DNA of 64,000 bases from Daucus carota subsp. sativus (taxonomy: Eukaryota; Streptophyta; Magnoliopsida; Apiales; Apiaceae): contig NC_030384.2 of assembly GCF_001625215.2 (NCBI RefSeq), forward strand, positions 43,992,390 to 44,056,389. Direction: 5' to 3'. Made by a program: the position numbers and the translations under genes. Position 1 is the first letter of the stretch. Each line of letters begins with the position of its first letter. Under the pieces are notes generated by a model. It was not told the origin of the DNA and made no database searches. It saw only the letters and a program-made list of their open reading frames with translations. Shown here piece by piece: positions 36,769-50,000 of this stretch.

Positions 36769-38579
36769 CCTGTTAAAGGAACTCCACACAAAATAATATA
36801 ATATTTATCAAAATTTCATTTCAATCTTTTAGTCAAGCTCATTATCTCGTCTTTCAATAGAACAGTACTGCAAATATGCGATAAATATATTGTCGAATTA
36901 AAATATGTATTGATCCTCGTCCAGGAATGCATGCAGTAAAATTAAGTCTACAGTCGATAGATAAAAAAAGGGCAGAAATGAACCACATAACCCTCTTTGC
37001 ACTAATGACTGAATACAGTGTCAAATAAGAGCAGACAACAAAAAATACAAAATGAACAGTATCCCCACCTGTTGTGCTTGTTCAAAACAGACACTATATA
37101 ATGAAAACACCTTCTCATACCAATGCCATAACCAAAAAAAAAAAAGAATACAGTGTGTAACTGTGTAGCATGTAATTCTAAATAATGAGGAATCTCTGGA
37201 AGTCCTTATATATCAACAGATGGCAGGTCAAAGTTTCTGCATCAGTTTTCAAGCACATTGCATACATACATTTGTACTAGACTTGTGAGCTAAACATATA
37301 ACGTATAACTATGAACAAAATTAAAGATTGATCCTCAGATGAGATCCTATACATATATGTTTGCCTATTACCTTCTCAAATGCTATTATCAGGTTTTCTC
37401 TTGCAGTGCTAAAAGGGTTATCCACCGCCAGACTTCGAAAATATCTGTAAACCGCCACCAGTTCATCCCCCGAGTACGATGCCAGTATTGCAAGCTAAAA
37501 ACACTTGATAATCAGCCGACAAAATCTTACAGAAACAATTTTAAGTAACAAATTCATAAGCATAGCAATTCAAATCAAGGTAACAAAATACATTGAAGGA
37601 CAGGCACATAAATGCACTAAGATTAAAATAGACTCGCCTGATGATGAGGGTTGCCACTTGAGGGCCAAATTGCTGCCGCCTGCATGTAGTAACTATATGA
37701 GGCAGCAAAATCACGAGCTTTTGAATCATCTTCCCCATATAAACCTTTGTATCGAGCAAGATCCCCGAGATAAATCAAACAGCGGTTGCACGATACCAAG
37801 CCTTTTTTAATCTCCACCAATCTATTTCCATCTTTTGATAAAGAAATTTGAGTCTCTAGATCTTCTGCAAAGTGACCCAGAGGTAGGCCATACTTTGCCC
37901 TAATCTTAACCATTAAATCATGATAAAAGCCGGTTGCCTGAGAGAGAAAAGTTTTCAGCTGGGAACGAATTTTGGTGACCCGCTCAGGTCCACCTCTCAT
38001 TGAACCTTTCCCACTCTGAGACACCGCTGATAGAGCAGCACTGTAGTGTGCCCGTAGCTCCTCGATTCTCCTATAATGCAACTGCCACAAAGCATACTCC
38101 ACTTCATGTTGCTCAGAGAATGCATTATCTTCAAGTATTATAGTTTCATAGTTTTCGCGCATTTGTTGCCAAGCATTAGGATCTGAGGGAATTCTGGCCT
38201 GAGCCGCTTTCCTACGCCTACTCTCCAATTCTGCATTCTGGAAAAAAAGGTAAAACCAAAATGTCAGGCACATTCATCATTCATGATACCTTTTAACATA
38301 TTTCCACATTGTTAAACAAATATCATCTGTTATTCTGGATGCCTAGATTTATTATCAATGTTTAATAAAATAGTACACATCAGCACATGGATTAACTTTC
38401 TAAGTTTCCCAGCAAAAGAATGCTACAATTCTAAAATATTTATTCTCAGGATCTCGTTTGGGTTACAGAAAAAGAAATGGGGTCAAGATAGATAGAAAAA
38501 GAAAGCGCACCTGATTGTAAAGTCGCTGAATACGCTCTCTTGGAAGATTATCAGAAGTGTTGTCCATTGGTATAGTCAT
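33905..38579 (-). CDS. SMG7: SMG7/EST1-like nonsense-mediated mRNA decay factor
   Basis: Five coding exons on the minus strand (38579-38511, 38237-37638, 37494-37372, 36080-35848, 35762-33905) join in frame to 960 aa. The N-terminal half carries the EST1/14-3-3-like and TPR helical domain: ARIPSDPNAWQQMRENYE, FSEQHEVEYALWQLHYRRIE, CNRCLIYLGDLARYKGLYGE, SYYMQAAAIWPSSGNPHHQ, then YRYFRSLAVDNPFSTARENL. This domain binds phosphorylated UPF1. The long last exon encodes EFMGHILERCIQLTDPSASY, an acidic DVDDEDEVIVFKP segment, a proline/serine-rich region, GPPPGFNSVPSK, YSWLDGY, and a C-terminus QQYQGQSLWEGRFFV, which matches plant SMG7. Plant SMG7 also acts in exit from meiosis. The intron after exon 2 has a GC donor (CAG|GCGAGT). 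Start: ATG 38579 (MTIPMDNTSD), with a second in-frame ATG at 38567. The fourth coding intron region, between 36081 and 37371, holds a MITE flanked by (TA)n. Confidence 0.94.
36175..36765. mobile_element. MITE embedded in a (TA)n microsatellite (Micron-like), in SMG7 intron
   Basis: Two (TA)n tracts, about 36175-36229 and about 36690-36765, flank a 460-bp segment. Its ends are inverted repeats: left GGGGTGGGTTCTGGTACAAA then CTTACAAACTT; right, reversed, AGGGATAGGATCAAATAAAA then AAGTTACAAACTTACAAACT. The interior repeats TTCAACA/GTTGAAC motifs. No coding capacity. MITEs that insert specifically in (TA)n are described in other plants (Micron in rice); the family relation is inferred. Confidence 0.75.
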
Positions 38580-40300
38580 ATTCCATCAAAGTTCTGAGAC
38601 AAGATAAAAACACTAATGATGCAAGTATAATAGGAAATTCAATTACTTTATCAGAGCGCAAAACAAATTTATACATGGAAGAGACGATATAGCAGATATC
38701 ATTAGTACTTTAATAGATAAGCATAAGTATGTCTTAGCTAATCATACATATCCCCCACCCCACACACACACAGTGTGTAATAGTTAAGTTGCTTTGGATT
38801 TTTCTTTTTTTCTAATGGCCCGTGGAGTATGGAAGGTAATGCAGGGTGCCTTTTCTAATATTAGCAAATTAATTATGGGCAGCATATATAAACAGACCAG
38901 ATAAGAACAATGTCTTCAGTATCTACAGTTTTGCTGCTCTAATTATTTCTAATCTCATACCACAATCCATATTCTCGCTCAATCAATCTGACTTCTTTTC
39001 ATGCTCAGTTTTCCTCTTTGTACTATTAGCTCATTCCGTAGTGGGTGCACCAGTACACACACGTAAAGAACATGGAAGCTAACATGCCATGAGTTGAATA
39101 CTGAACAAAATAGATTTCGGCCAGCATGTAGAGATAAGCCAAGTAAATAGGATGTTTTATGTCTACAAATTGTTACTCTTATTATCCCTAATCCGTATGC
39201 AATATCTCTCTCAATCAATTTCACTCTCTTCATGCTATTTTTGGCTGTTCCTCTGTGCAGTATTTACTCATTCCATAGAAAATACAGATTACTTAAATAA
39301 CAAAGAGCTTAACATGCTACAATTGTGTTGCTTACAGTCCATAACTTTTCCAAGTTCTGTAGGCTTGTTTACTCAAATTCCCCCTATGAAGCCTTCCAAA
39401 GTTCTATAAACTGGATTCAGATTTTAGATGCCAAAAATTCAGATGAAAACAATCACTCCTATTTAAAGTTACTGACAAAATAATTGTAGGTAGATGTCTC
39501 AAATAAAGAACTGGTATAATATAGAGGGAGAGCTACTGTAACAAAAATATTCGTCTCAAGGGCTGTGAAGTGCATCATACCAACAATATGTCTGTTTTTA
39601 AGAATTTTAGATAATACATTTCATAAGTGAAACTTGCGCTCCCCTCCTGAATAAAATCCCTAATAATTTCTATCTATAAAACAAAGATTTCAGTAACATC
39701 CAAAGATTTAAGTAACATCCGCTAAAGACCACAAAGGAGTTCGAACTTATTTTCCTTTTCTCACCTAAGCGACTTCATCAACGGAAAATCTAACATTCAA
39801 ACAACAAAGCAATACTCGGTAGGCAAGGTACATACACGGAAGGTCTTAATTATATATTTAAATCAGTATAGAATCCTAATTTAATCACGCAATAAAACAA
39901 TAACAAAATAGCAAGAAATTCATGCCCTAAACAACCGGATCACAAATTTTGATATACATACAACCCATACCGAAAATCGAAAGCAACAATATACGATGAC
40001 GAAATTCAAAGACCTGTCAAGCAAAACACGGAAACATATAGATACAGAAACATGTATCTATAGACACAAAACGAAACAGATCGCGGCGCATAATTGATCC
40101 AACAATCATCGAAAATAAAAACAAAAACAATCCAAGCCTCTGATGAAACTTATTGTTAATAATTAATAAATAAAAACGAAAAAACAAACAAACCTTGGTA
40201 GAAAAGAGATGTTGAAGAGCGTGAATGAAAAGAATCCCCAAATAAACGAGAGAGATTGTATGGGGACTCCAAGGAGCTGCGATTTTGATTTGGGGAGGAG
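38580..40300 (-). other. 5' leader of SMG7: small leader exon, leader intron and first exon
   Basis: An acceptor (TTGTCTCAG) lies about 17 bases upstream of the start codon. A donor-like GTTTGT at about 40189-40194 follows a candidate first exon (about 40195-40290). The region between shows no other coding segment. The promoter should lie right of 40300. Confidence 0.5.
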
Positions 40301-41605
40301 AAAAGTAGAATTAGGGTTTGGGCGAATTTATAATAATAATATTTCAATTGGTAATTGTAAATATTAAGAGACAAGAAAGAAGAAAAACATACGAATATTT
40401 TAGCAGCAGCAGCAGCGTCGCTCGCCGTACGAGCTTTCTATTTCTACCCGTCTCTACGCCGACCTCTATGTCCTTTTTATTCTTCTGTATTTATTTATTA
40501 CTATTATTCATTTTTTGTATTTACTTATTTTTGGCTCAAATATACTTACTTTTTATTGGTACTATTTTGTTTTTTATCTAGTCTTTTTTTTTCCCTTCTT
40601 TGATACAAAATAAAAATGAAAGAGGGAATGGGGATTTTTGTTTTGTTTCTATAAAGAAAGTAATTTATTGTAGTTTTTTAATTGAATATCCAATTACCAC
40701 AATTAGAAAAAAATGAATATACTATAATTTGAAAATACTTGACATATTTTATTTTATCTTCTTAGATAATGTAGATATTTGATTCAGTAAGAAAAAAAGG
40801 AAAATATCTTATAAGATATATATAAATTTATACATATAAAAAGGAAATAATCTGTATCTGTATAATTTTAATAAACATACAAGAAAAAAAGTTATATTGT
40901 CACCTAATTTTAATTTTGTACGATTTCGTGCGTTTACGCATAAAAATACTCTTATACAAACGTGTACCAGAAGTTAAAAGTCAAACATGAAATTTCATTT
41001 TCATTTTCGTGGAGCGTATTGCCCTCTTTAGTCATGAAGTATTTGAAGCTCAAAACTCACTAAAAGCGTCTATTTGAATATTTTATTACTTGTAATTACT
41101 TTTTGCCATTAATAAAGATAAGAATATCATGAAAATAAATAATATGTAGTAAAATTGTAATTTGGGAAATCAGAAAATAAAAAATTTGCTAAACAGAGGG
41201 GCAAATGATATTGATAAACATTTGTATTCATACCCCATTTTTTACGTGGTAAATTAAAAACTACAACTGCAACTATAAACCCTATTCAGCAGAAAGCTGT
41301 ACCCTCAATATATGAACAAACTACAGCATATATTTCCACAGGTATATCTGAAGAAAAAAATCAACCTAATGTATTTAATTATAATCAAACAAACAAAGAC
41401 CAAATGTATCCAATGCTGATAAACTTCTTTCATCACAACCAGAAGTTCGTACATTTGTTGAGAAGTATGTTGTAATCAAAATCCAGCAAAGGGCTTTCCA
41501 TATCAGCTTTCTTGTACTTCACAGTCAAGAAAAACAAGGAAAACGTGCAAACATCTCAAGTCTTCAATGGCTAGAGACCTCCTTTTCCTTGATAAGTTAT
41601 CTTTA
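40301..41605. other. intergenic: SMG7 promoter and GET1 3' UTR
   Basis: No gene is seen. AT-rich with long T/A runs; no clear element could be delimited. Confidence 0.45.
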
Positions 41606-44600
41606 TCACTTGAACATTGTTTGACATACAAATTTTGCAACCCTGTTAGATACTACCAGCCATGGGATAATACCAACCTGCAAATGCAACAAAAAAAGGG
41701 ACTAATTGATAAGCACTTTAAGATCACAATTCAAGAGCTTTGAACCTTATTATCATAGTAACCTTACACACCACTGGTTTTTTTTTTGACAAGACGGATG
41801 CCAAGAGAACACAATCTTATAATGGCATCTCCTTTCGCCTTCTAAAAAGTCAAATCCCCCCCCCCCCCCCCCCCCCTCTCCCAGTTCTCTAAATTGTTTC
41901 TATACAGCTTCCCATAATAACTCTATATATTTAACAGACCGGCAGCATTTATCCTTCCCTTCAGATGAACAAAAACGCATGACAGTCCCACCCACCCAAA
42001 TAACCTGACATAAGAAAAATCTAACTTCTTTCTCTCTCCGTCTTTATCTCGACAAAAATCTGATCTCGGATATTATTAACAAGGGCTGACATGAATGTGT
42101 AATATAATTAAACCACAACTATTGCTTCTAGTTACCATAACATAGCCGTTTGAAAAACCTCCAGATCTCCAGGACAATAATCTTCCTGTCAGAAGTAATG
42201 AAAACAAATATATCTTATTAGAGATAACTGCATTTATTATTTAGTACAAATAGATCACATCGTGGATTTTGTTTTGTTGTTTCAAGCAAAAAATGTACAT
42301 TCATCACTGTTTTAAGTATAAAATTACACGCTAGTACATGTTGGAGCATAGTTTAAACAATCAAATTTACCAAAGGGTTGCACAAGCTGGTCAGAAACGG
42401 AAGCAACAGGAGCATGCCAAAACCATAAACCAAGTGCAACATATATAAAAACCTGCGAGTGCAAAAGTAGATGATCAACTCCTCATAACAAAGAACCACG
42501 TTATAATTTATAATGTAAATAGTTCCGGACAAAACCTTTAGCATCTTTAGTTTTTTTACATTTGAATCATATGATGAGCTTATCTCCTTGCTTTTTAATT
42601 CTTGATCTGCATTTTAAAATTGCTGTTAGAATCTTTAATCAAAACGGAAACAGAAACACATTTTCTATCAATATTCATAAATCAGTGCACATTTTCTTTA
42701 TTATATCAAGTATGCACAAGTATAACTATTTTGTAATTCTAGTGTCACAAATTTTATCTTTTTATTTAAAAAAAAAAAAAAAGGTAACTAAAACACTAAC
42801 AACCAAATTTTAAGCGAAATAACCATATAGGAAAACAAAATTCAAGTTTCAGCTTCTAGATATATTTGTAAGAATAGCAAGCTAATATTATATATTAAAA
42901 GGTACAAAATAAGTACAGAATTAGTGTACATATCAGGAAGAGTTAAATATGACGCAGAGAAATAAGCTAGCTACTATAGATGCGTAGATTTTCGATTGTA
43001 GAAGATTAAGAAATATTAACCACTAGAATAGAGAGGGAAAAAAATATGCATATCTAAGAAGAATCGAAATGGTTTGGAATATCATAGATCCCTTTTCAAT
43101 AGCTGAACAAGCAAGAAATATGCACAAGTGCTGGCAGTTATTATTTGATGATTACATTAACATCCTGAAGGGAGATTAAGTTTTTTCAAGAGGTAAAAAT
43201 GTTGAATTTAAGGAATTATGATGGTCCAGCAATAAATTCTCCAGCTCAAACTCATGTCTCAACACTTTGTCAAATTATGCACGAACCATTAGGAAAATAA
43301 GACTTAACATCAATCGGAAAATCTGATTAAGAAGAAGTTTCAACTTCCAAAGTTTTCTCTACATAATATGTTCCCTTCACAACTCACTAATAAACTTCTC
43401 TCTCACCTCGCTGATTTAAGTTATCAAGTTAATGTATACGAAAGTCTTACTTAAGTTCTAGATATAACTTTTTAACATTCCCTGTCCCCTTTTTTAAGTC
43501 CCTCTAACTTTTGGCATATATAATTTAATTTGAGGTGATTGTAATAAATATTGGTACTTAATACTGTATTATTTTATGATTTTTATACCAAATGAAAATA
43601 TATATTCAGTTTTTTATTTAATATAAAATGAAAAAAATATTTAACACACCTTAGAATGTGTCCCAAAAAACAAGGGGGAAGATTGGAATTAGAGACTACT
43701 ACCTAATACCTATGCACATTCTGAAAAAGAGAAGAGGGAGTTCAAAGGGGCACGTTCAGGGAGGGAGTATTCAACTTGTCTAGCTTATTCGAAAAGCTTT
43801 TATATATGAGTCCCAAAATAGATGAAGATATTAATAACCTATTAATACCATACTTTTGGCAAGTTCCTTCTCCTTGGCTACTGCCATCCTCCTAAGTTTG
43901 GCCGCTTGTGCAAACGTAGAAGGCCTGCATTTCACGAGTTAGAGAACTGTTACAAATGTTAGACGACACATCTGCAAGTTTAAATATGTTGAACTATCCA
44001 ATGATTGATTTCCTCCACCACTTGGTCCAAAATTTCAAGATACAACATATAAACATCGATTATTAATTATATCAAGAGACTCGATTAATGCAAACATCTA
44101 TACTAACAGTCACCATTATTACTAATAATTGAATTTACATTTACTAGATTGTAAGTGAAATGGGATGATGTTGTTACAAAAGATGATATGGTCTCCGTTA
44201 TGTAAGAACAACATAGAAAATCATATCACAGGTATAGAGAACAATAGATGCCATGAAAACTTGAGTCTTGAAACTATGAAATCCATATAAATCCAGAAAT
44301 TAGTAACGAGTAAACAATCCCGTGAAACTTAGGTGGCTATCAAAACTTCTAATGACTTAAAGACAGCTCCACTTCTTTAGGTAGATATGATATACATAGG
44401 GTTAAAGTAAGAAACTAAGATAATTTGAGAACTTGGGTCTATTTTTTAACAAATACTCATACATTCACGTGATTGTTAACTTCATAACTTTACAAGCGAT
44501 ATAAACTAAATATTAAATCTCCGTCATATTTATCAATTACATTCTGCATAAGATCCTACATGATATTGCGATGTATGCTTTACTAATGAGCGAAAAGAAA

Positions 44601-45964
44601 AATCGATACACAGCACCAGTGTCAGAACTGCTACCAAATGCTTTCTTTGCCTACACACATACAGTTGGACTTCGCATATAACCAAAGTACTAAAAGCACA
44701 AATCAGCACATGCTTTAAGCAAAAGGCAAGCTAATATTTGTACAATTAAATATTTTGATAACATACAGGGTTTTAACTGCTATAAGAAATTACTCACTGT
44801 GAATATGTATTCGCTTCTTTATAGAGTTGTTTAATCTCTGCACGCAACTGAACATCTGCAGCGCTAGTTGATCCTTTCTGCATAAAATCATCATAAACTA
44901 CAAATTAAATAGACATTTGACAAGTTTCACAATGAGCAAGAATCAAACCCAGAACCTAGGACAACAAGAGATAACAAAATCTCATTTGTAAGGCATATAA
45001 GCCTAATTATTCAAAAAAAAAATAAAAATTGACACGAGATTAATTGACCACACATTCAACCACCAGACTTATAAATTAATATAAAAGGACTATGATAATT
45101 TTGTATTTTCCCTAGGTCACTCAGCTGGTTTTTACATGCTTGACTGACTCATGTTTCGTGCAACCAGTTTGGAGTAAAATCCTTTCCTGCAAGTGTTACT
45201 ACATTCGATTCGCGTTATTTTTTTTAGGCTTACAACATTTAGCTGGAGTTTTTGTAGTTGTACCCACCCTAGGTACGTAATCGTTGCAATATCTGCTCTT
45301 CTCAAATTATTCTCGATGCTCTTCTCAAATTATTCTCGATACTGATCTCTAATGTTGAGTTTGGTTGGGTGAATGAATATGAAAGGAATGGAATGAAATT
45401 TGAACTGTGTTATGGGCAAATGTTAATAAATTTCATTCCATCCTCCATTCCCTTCATTACACAATATACCAGAGATCACACCTTCAATTTGAGAATGAAT
45501 GCTCCATTCCTTCCTATACTCATTTTCTTCTCAAATCTTATCATAACAATTTTGTACTCAGTCATTTTTTTCAAAATTTTCCTTCTGCCTCGACTATTTT
45601 CATATATTTTTAATCATTCCATTCCATTCTCCCCATCCTCCCATCCAAACACGACATAAGTTTTCCATAGCTGAATGGAGCAATATCATAATATATTGTA
45701 TATATACGGATAGAAATCAAAGCATGAAAACACCTAAACAATACCAAAATTAAGCGAGACGGAGGAAACTGAATCAAATTGAGGAATTATTGATTGAAAC
45801 GAGATCGAATTAAGATTGGAATATCGAATTAAGATTGGAATGGAGAAGTGAATAAATACCTTCTTTCTAGTGTTGTCTAGGTACATAGAGAGATACTGAA
45901 AAGCAACAACGACGAAGAATATCAACGGCGCACCAACTGACAATCTGTGTTCCGCATCTTCCAT
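41606..45964 (-). CDS. GET1: GET1/WRB-like receptor subunit for tail-anchored protein insertion
   Basis: Seven short exons on the minus strand (45964-45860, 44877-44798, 43924-43854, 42606-42536, 42452-42371, 42185-42136, 41677-41606) join in frame to 176 aa. The protein has one N-terminal membrane segment (about residues 11-28, APLIFFVVVAFQYLSMYL). A cytosolic coiled coil follows (about 36-105, VQLRAEIKQLYKEANTYSQ, TFAQAAKLRRMAVAKEKELA). Two more membrane segments come after it (VFIYVALGLWFWHAPVAS at about 110-127 and MVGIIPWLVVSNRV at about 153-166), with GRLLSWRSGGFSNGY between. This matches plant GET1, the ER receptor that with a GET2-like partner releases tail-anchored proteins from GET3. 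Exon 4 is less conserved than the rest (SSSYDSNVKKLKMLK). The introns are long for so small a protein; intron 1 contains a MITE and intron 6 a 20-base C run (about 41858). Confidence 0.93.
45352..45657. mobile_element. hAT-like MITE in GET1 intron 1
   Basis: The left end TGTTGAGTTTGGTTGGGTGA and the right-end complement TGTCGTGTTTGGATGGGAGG form an imperfect TIR, with GGAATGGAATG subterminal on both sides. About 306 bp, no transposase. Confidence 0.65.
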
Positions 45965-47022
45965 TCTGTTCTCCCCTTCCGTGCGTGTGTATATGTGCGT
46001 ATACTCAGCTTACAAATTCAATTCCACCTATGTTGATTTTTATAATATTTATTCATATTCATTTCGGGATGCAAATAGTGAGGCAAAATGGCAAATACAT
46101 TATTGATGCCATGATTTCAAGTAATGCTCCTATAATTTTAAGCAATACTAATCCAGCAGTATCTCATCATTTTCTTAAAATAAAAATACAAAAATATTAT
46201 GTTGGATGACGATTACAATAAAAAAATTCAGAATTTTAATTTATAAATCGGTTTTATAAGTTAAAACAACATGTAATATTTTTCTAAAATGTAATGAATC
46301 GGTTTTATAAGTTAGAACAACATGTAATTATAATACATTTTAAATTATTTAAAATAAAATTTAATAAAATTTATTCAATTATAATTATAATTATTAACAT
46401 TGACAATTGAAAACCGGTTTTATCAATTTACTTGTGTTCGAAGTTCAAACCCATTACTGTTTCAAAATGTGTCTGGTAGTTTTTATATAGTTTTTGTATA
46501 CATTTAATATAAATTTAATTAAAATATATTTTTATATATTATTTTACAAAATATATATTAAATCTTTATATTTACATACAATTGTGTACAAATCTGTACA
46601 TGTATATGATACACACACATATGTAAATATATATTTTTTGCATGAAAATATATTTATTTATTTAAAAATCTATTTATATCTTATATATTCATGTTTATAA
46701 AATTAAACTCATGTCCGACACTATATTCATCATGAAATTTCACATTTATGTATTTTTATGTCCATGTTTTTTGAAACCATCAAATTTTTATTTTCTTTTC
46801 GTGTATCAGATTGACGTTGCGTGCCTGAGAAATAAGTCTACAATTTGTATAATTTCATTGAATTTTATCAATTATATAGAAAACAACTAAATATGATGTT
46901 TTTCCTTACAAAATTTGCTCTCTCCAAAAACTAGGGCCTGAATAAATATAAAATAATAATTTAAAACTAATCATACATTTCAATTAAATGGCTACAAGTT
47001 TTGCTTCTCAGTGCATCATGTT
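45965..47022. other. intergenic: GET1 promoter and NOL10 3' UTR
   Basis: AT-rich; a 40-bp-scale near-repeat containing ATCGGTTTTATAAGTTA occurs twice at about 46245 and 46296. No gene is seen. Confidence 0.45.
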
Positions 47023-50000
47023 TTACCACCTGCCTCTTCCTCTTCCCCCTCTCCCTCGGCCACGGCTTTCACCTCTACCACGACCTCCACGGCCTCCTCG
47101 TCCACCACGTCCGCCGCCTCTGCCACGGCCTCGGGAACTATATCCATCAGGCTGCATTTTCAGTGATTGCACTCCCCTCCGACCACGCCGTGCCTCATTG
47201 TCTTCATCATCATCTATGTACTTAGCTGAACTTCTGGGAATAAAAGAAATTTCTCGTGATCCTCCTGGTCCTGACTTGATATTACCCGAACCTCGACGCA
47301 CATTTGATAGAGCGGCCGCCCTTTCCCCTAACGAAAGGGCGTCCTCCGTGGCAAGTGATTTACGGTTCCAGAATGCCTCCGCATGTCGCTCATCCTTTAC
47401 TTCATACAATCTGCATATATTTTAAGTTTAAGGCTGCAGTAATACAAGCAAATTCTGTCCATGTCTACATTTTATTAAAGGCTAAAATACATTTTTACCA
47501 CTGAGATATGCCTTGGTGGACACACCAACCATCAGCCTTTCAAAAAATACGGTTCGACCATGAATGTTTGCTGAAATGGACATTTCAGCCATAACCGAGG
47601 GAAAAGCAAAAAAACCGGGCGTGTGTGCGCGCACTTGCGGGTGAGGGCGAATGTAAGTACAAGAGGGTAGGGTACACAGTTCATATTTGTTATTGGAAAG
47701 ACGCAGTAGCCTCTTGCATGCCATGTATATAATTGATTTATTAAAATAGCATGTATTAAAATATGTTAAAATATGTTGTCATCATTCGAAACAAATAAGT
47801 GATACCAAATATATTCGGGAATTAGTCGCAATGATTAGTAAGATAGTAGTTGAAATATATTAAATTAAATAATATAATATTTAATTCTGTCAAAAAAATA
47901 ATAAAAATAATTAATTTATTCAAATAGGCCATAAAAAATTAAATTAAATATATTAAATTAAATCAATAAATGCAAGAAACATTGCTGAAGCAAGAAATGC
48001 AGAGTTTCGGCAATCTACTTCAGTTCATCAGAAGATATAATCAACATTAGAGCAATATACCGAACTTCGGTTTCAAACCAATTCCCTGGCAAACTTGGAG
48101 CTCAACACCAGTGTACCAGCTAGAAAAAAACAAAATACAAACAGCCCTACTTTTCTTAGTTTCTTCGTATTTCATTTTCATTGAAAAAAACAAAATACAA
48201 AGAAACAGAGCAGTTTAGTCTACATATAAACAGCCATGCATGCAATTCATTTAAACAGCCATGCATGCACCCACCAAGCCTCCATATTTTTCAAGTGAAA
48301 ATAAGTGGAAGAAGGAAATGTACCTGGGCTTGAGAGATACAGAGCTGAGTAATCATTTCACCTGTCTTTCCCTCTCCCCTAAAGCTTGCTGGTTACAAGA
48401 AAACGTTTCCCATTGGTAGATAGAAACCCTCTTCTCTTGAAAATAAGCGAGGAGTAAACGTTGGGTGCTCAAGAGATACTACCTCCGTCTGTTTTTATTT
48501 GTCATTTTGATTTTTTGTATGTAATTTAAAGTGATTAAAAAATATATTTCTACTTATTATTTTCAAAATTTTCTTTTTCTGAATTAAAATTTATAGTTTA
48601 TATTTTTATTCATAAAAAGAAAATTTTAAAAATAATGAACGGAATTATATTTTTTAATCATCTTAAATTACGTGCAAAAAATCAAAATGACAAGTTAATA
48701 GAGACGATGGGAGTAGTATTTTGGTTTCCAAAAAACCCTCTCAGAAACATAAACTATTAGCTAATGATGATATACCTGAGCGGCTGAGCTGAGCCAGTAT
48801 TTTTATTTTATTTATATGAAAATAAATAATACTACTATTTAATTTATTAATATAGCTTTTATTAAAATATATTGTGATTATTCGGAACAAATAAGTGATA
48901 TCAAATATATTCAGGAATTAGTCGGAATGATTAGTGGGTGTAGTAGTCGAAATATATTAAAATAAATAATAATATTTAATTTATTAAAATAGCCTATTTA
49001 ATTTATTAAAACAGCCTTTATTAAAATATGTTGTGATTATTCGGAACAAATAAGTGATATCAGATATATTCGGGAGTTTGTTGGAATGATTAGTGGGGGT
49101 AGTAGTCGAAATATAAATAAATAAATAATAATATTTATTTTATTAAAATAATCTTTATTAAAATATGTTGTGATTATTCGTAACAAATAAGTGATACCAA
49201 ATAAATTCGGAAATTAAGCGAAATGATTAGTGAATATTAGTTGAAATTTATTAAATTAGATAAGTGATACGGTACGGTGTCAGTTGTTTTTCAAAAGCTT
49301 GTTCAATCACCCACGACCCACCCACTCCCTCCTCAGCTCCGCCCACTCCCCTCACCCGCAAGTGTGCTGCACAGCGGCCTGGTTTTTTTGCTTTTCCTCG
49401 GTTATGGCTGAAACATCCGTTTCAGCAAACATTCATGGTTCAACCGTATTTTTTTAAAGACTGGTGGTTGGTGTGTCCACCAAGTCATATCTCAGTGGTA
49501 AAAATGTATTTTAGCCTTTATTAAATACTGAGCAAAATACATGCAACCAGATAGAATGCAATTTATTGAGCCAGGCTAAATTTCTTGATTGCAAGAAGAG
49601 AAGTTCTTTCATTGTTCAAATTATTTTGGTCAATTTATTTTACTAGATGCGTTAAATGATAGTCAGAACTGGGGGAGGGGGAGCAATCTAGCCACAAAAC
49701 GGTCAAATAAGGTTTTCCGTAAACAGATTTGAGCACAGTGGAAATATAAATTATTCATAAAAAACACAATGAATCATGCATGCAAAGACATTGAGGACAG
49801 TTCAGAAAATCAGGGTATGTAAGAATTGCATGCAAAGACAATCATGACATATAAATAACAGTGAGCCAAAGACTGTATAAAAAAAAATAGTATACCTTGG
49901 TACACGAGATTTTTTTCCATCTTTACTTCTATTATTCTTATCTTCATCATGTGATGCCAATGATGCTGCAGATGCATCAGAATCACTAAAGCTGTGGTCC

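Larger units (their letters stand above)
47475..49522. mobile_element. 2-kb element with about 170-bp inverted ends in NOL10 intron 15
   Basis: The left arm (TAAAGGCTAAAATACATTTT, ACCACTGAGATATG, TTGCTGAAATGG) reappears inverted at the right end (about 49330-49522). Arms are about 170-190 bp with several mismatches. No transposase frame is seen. Inside are a Stowaway MITE (48479-48716), three tandem units (48840-49263), a fourth related unit (47735-47880) and unassigned sequence (47960-48450). Long TIRs suggest a Mutator-like non-autonomous element; the target duplication is unclear. Confidence 0.7.

Noticed and set aside
43480..43765. Stowaway-like MITE in GET1 intron 3
   Set aside because: Ends (ATTCCCTGTCCCC and GGGAGGGAG) are suggestive but too diverged, and the target duplication is not clear; left uncalled.
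46988..47425. Proline/arginine-rich plus-strand frames
   Set aside because: Antisense shadow of the NOL10 RGG-tail exon.
47482..47724. 80-codon minus-strand frame and its inverted partner at 49264-49524
   Set aside because: Both are the two inverted arms of the transposon in NOL10 intron 15, not genes.
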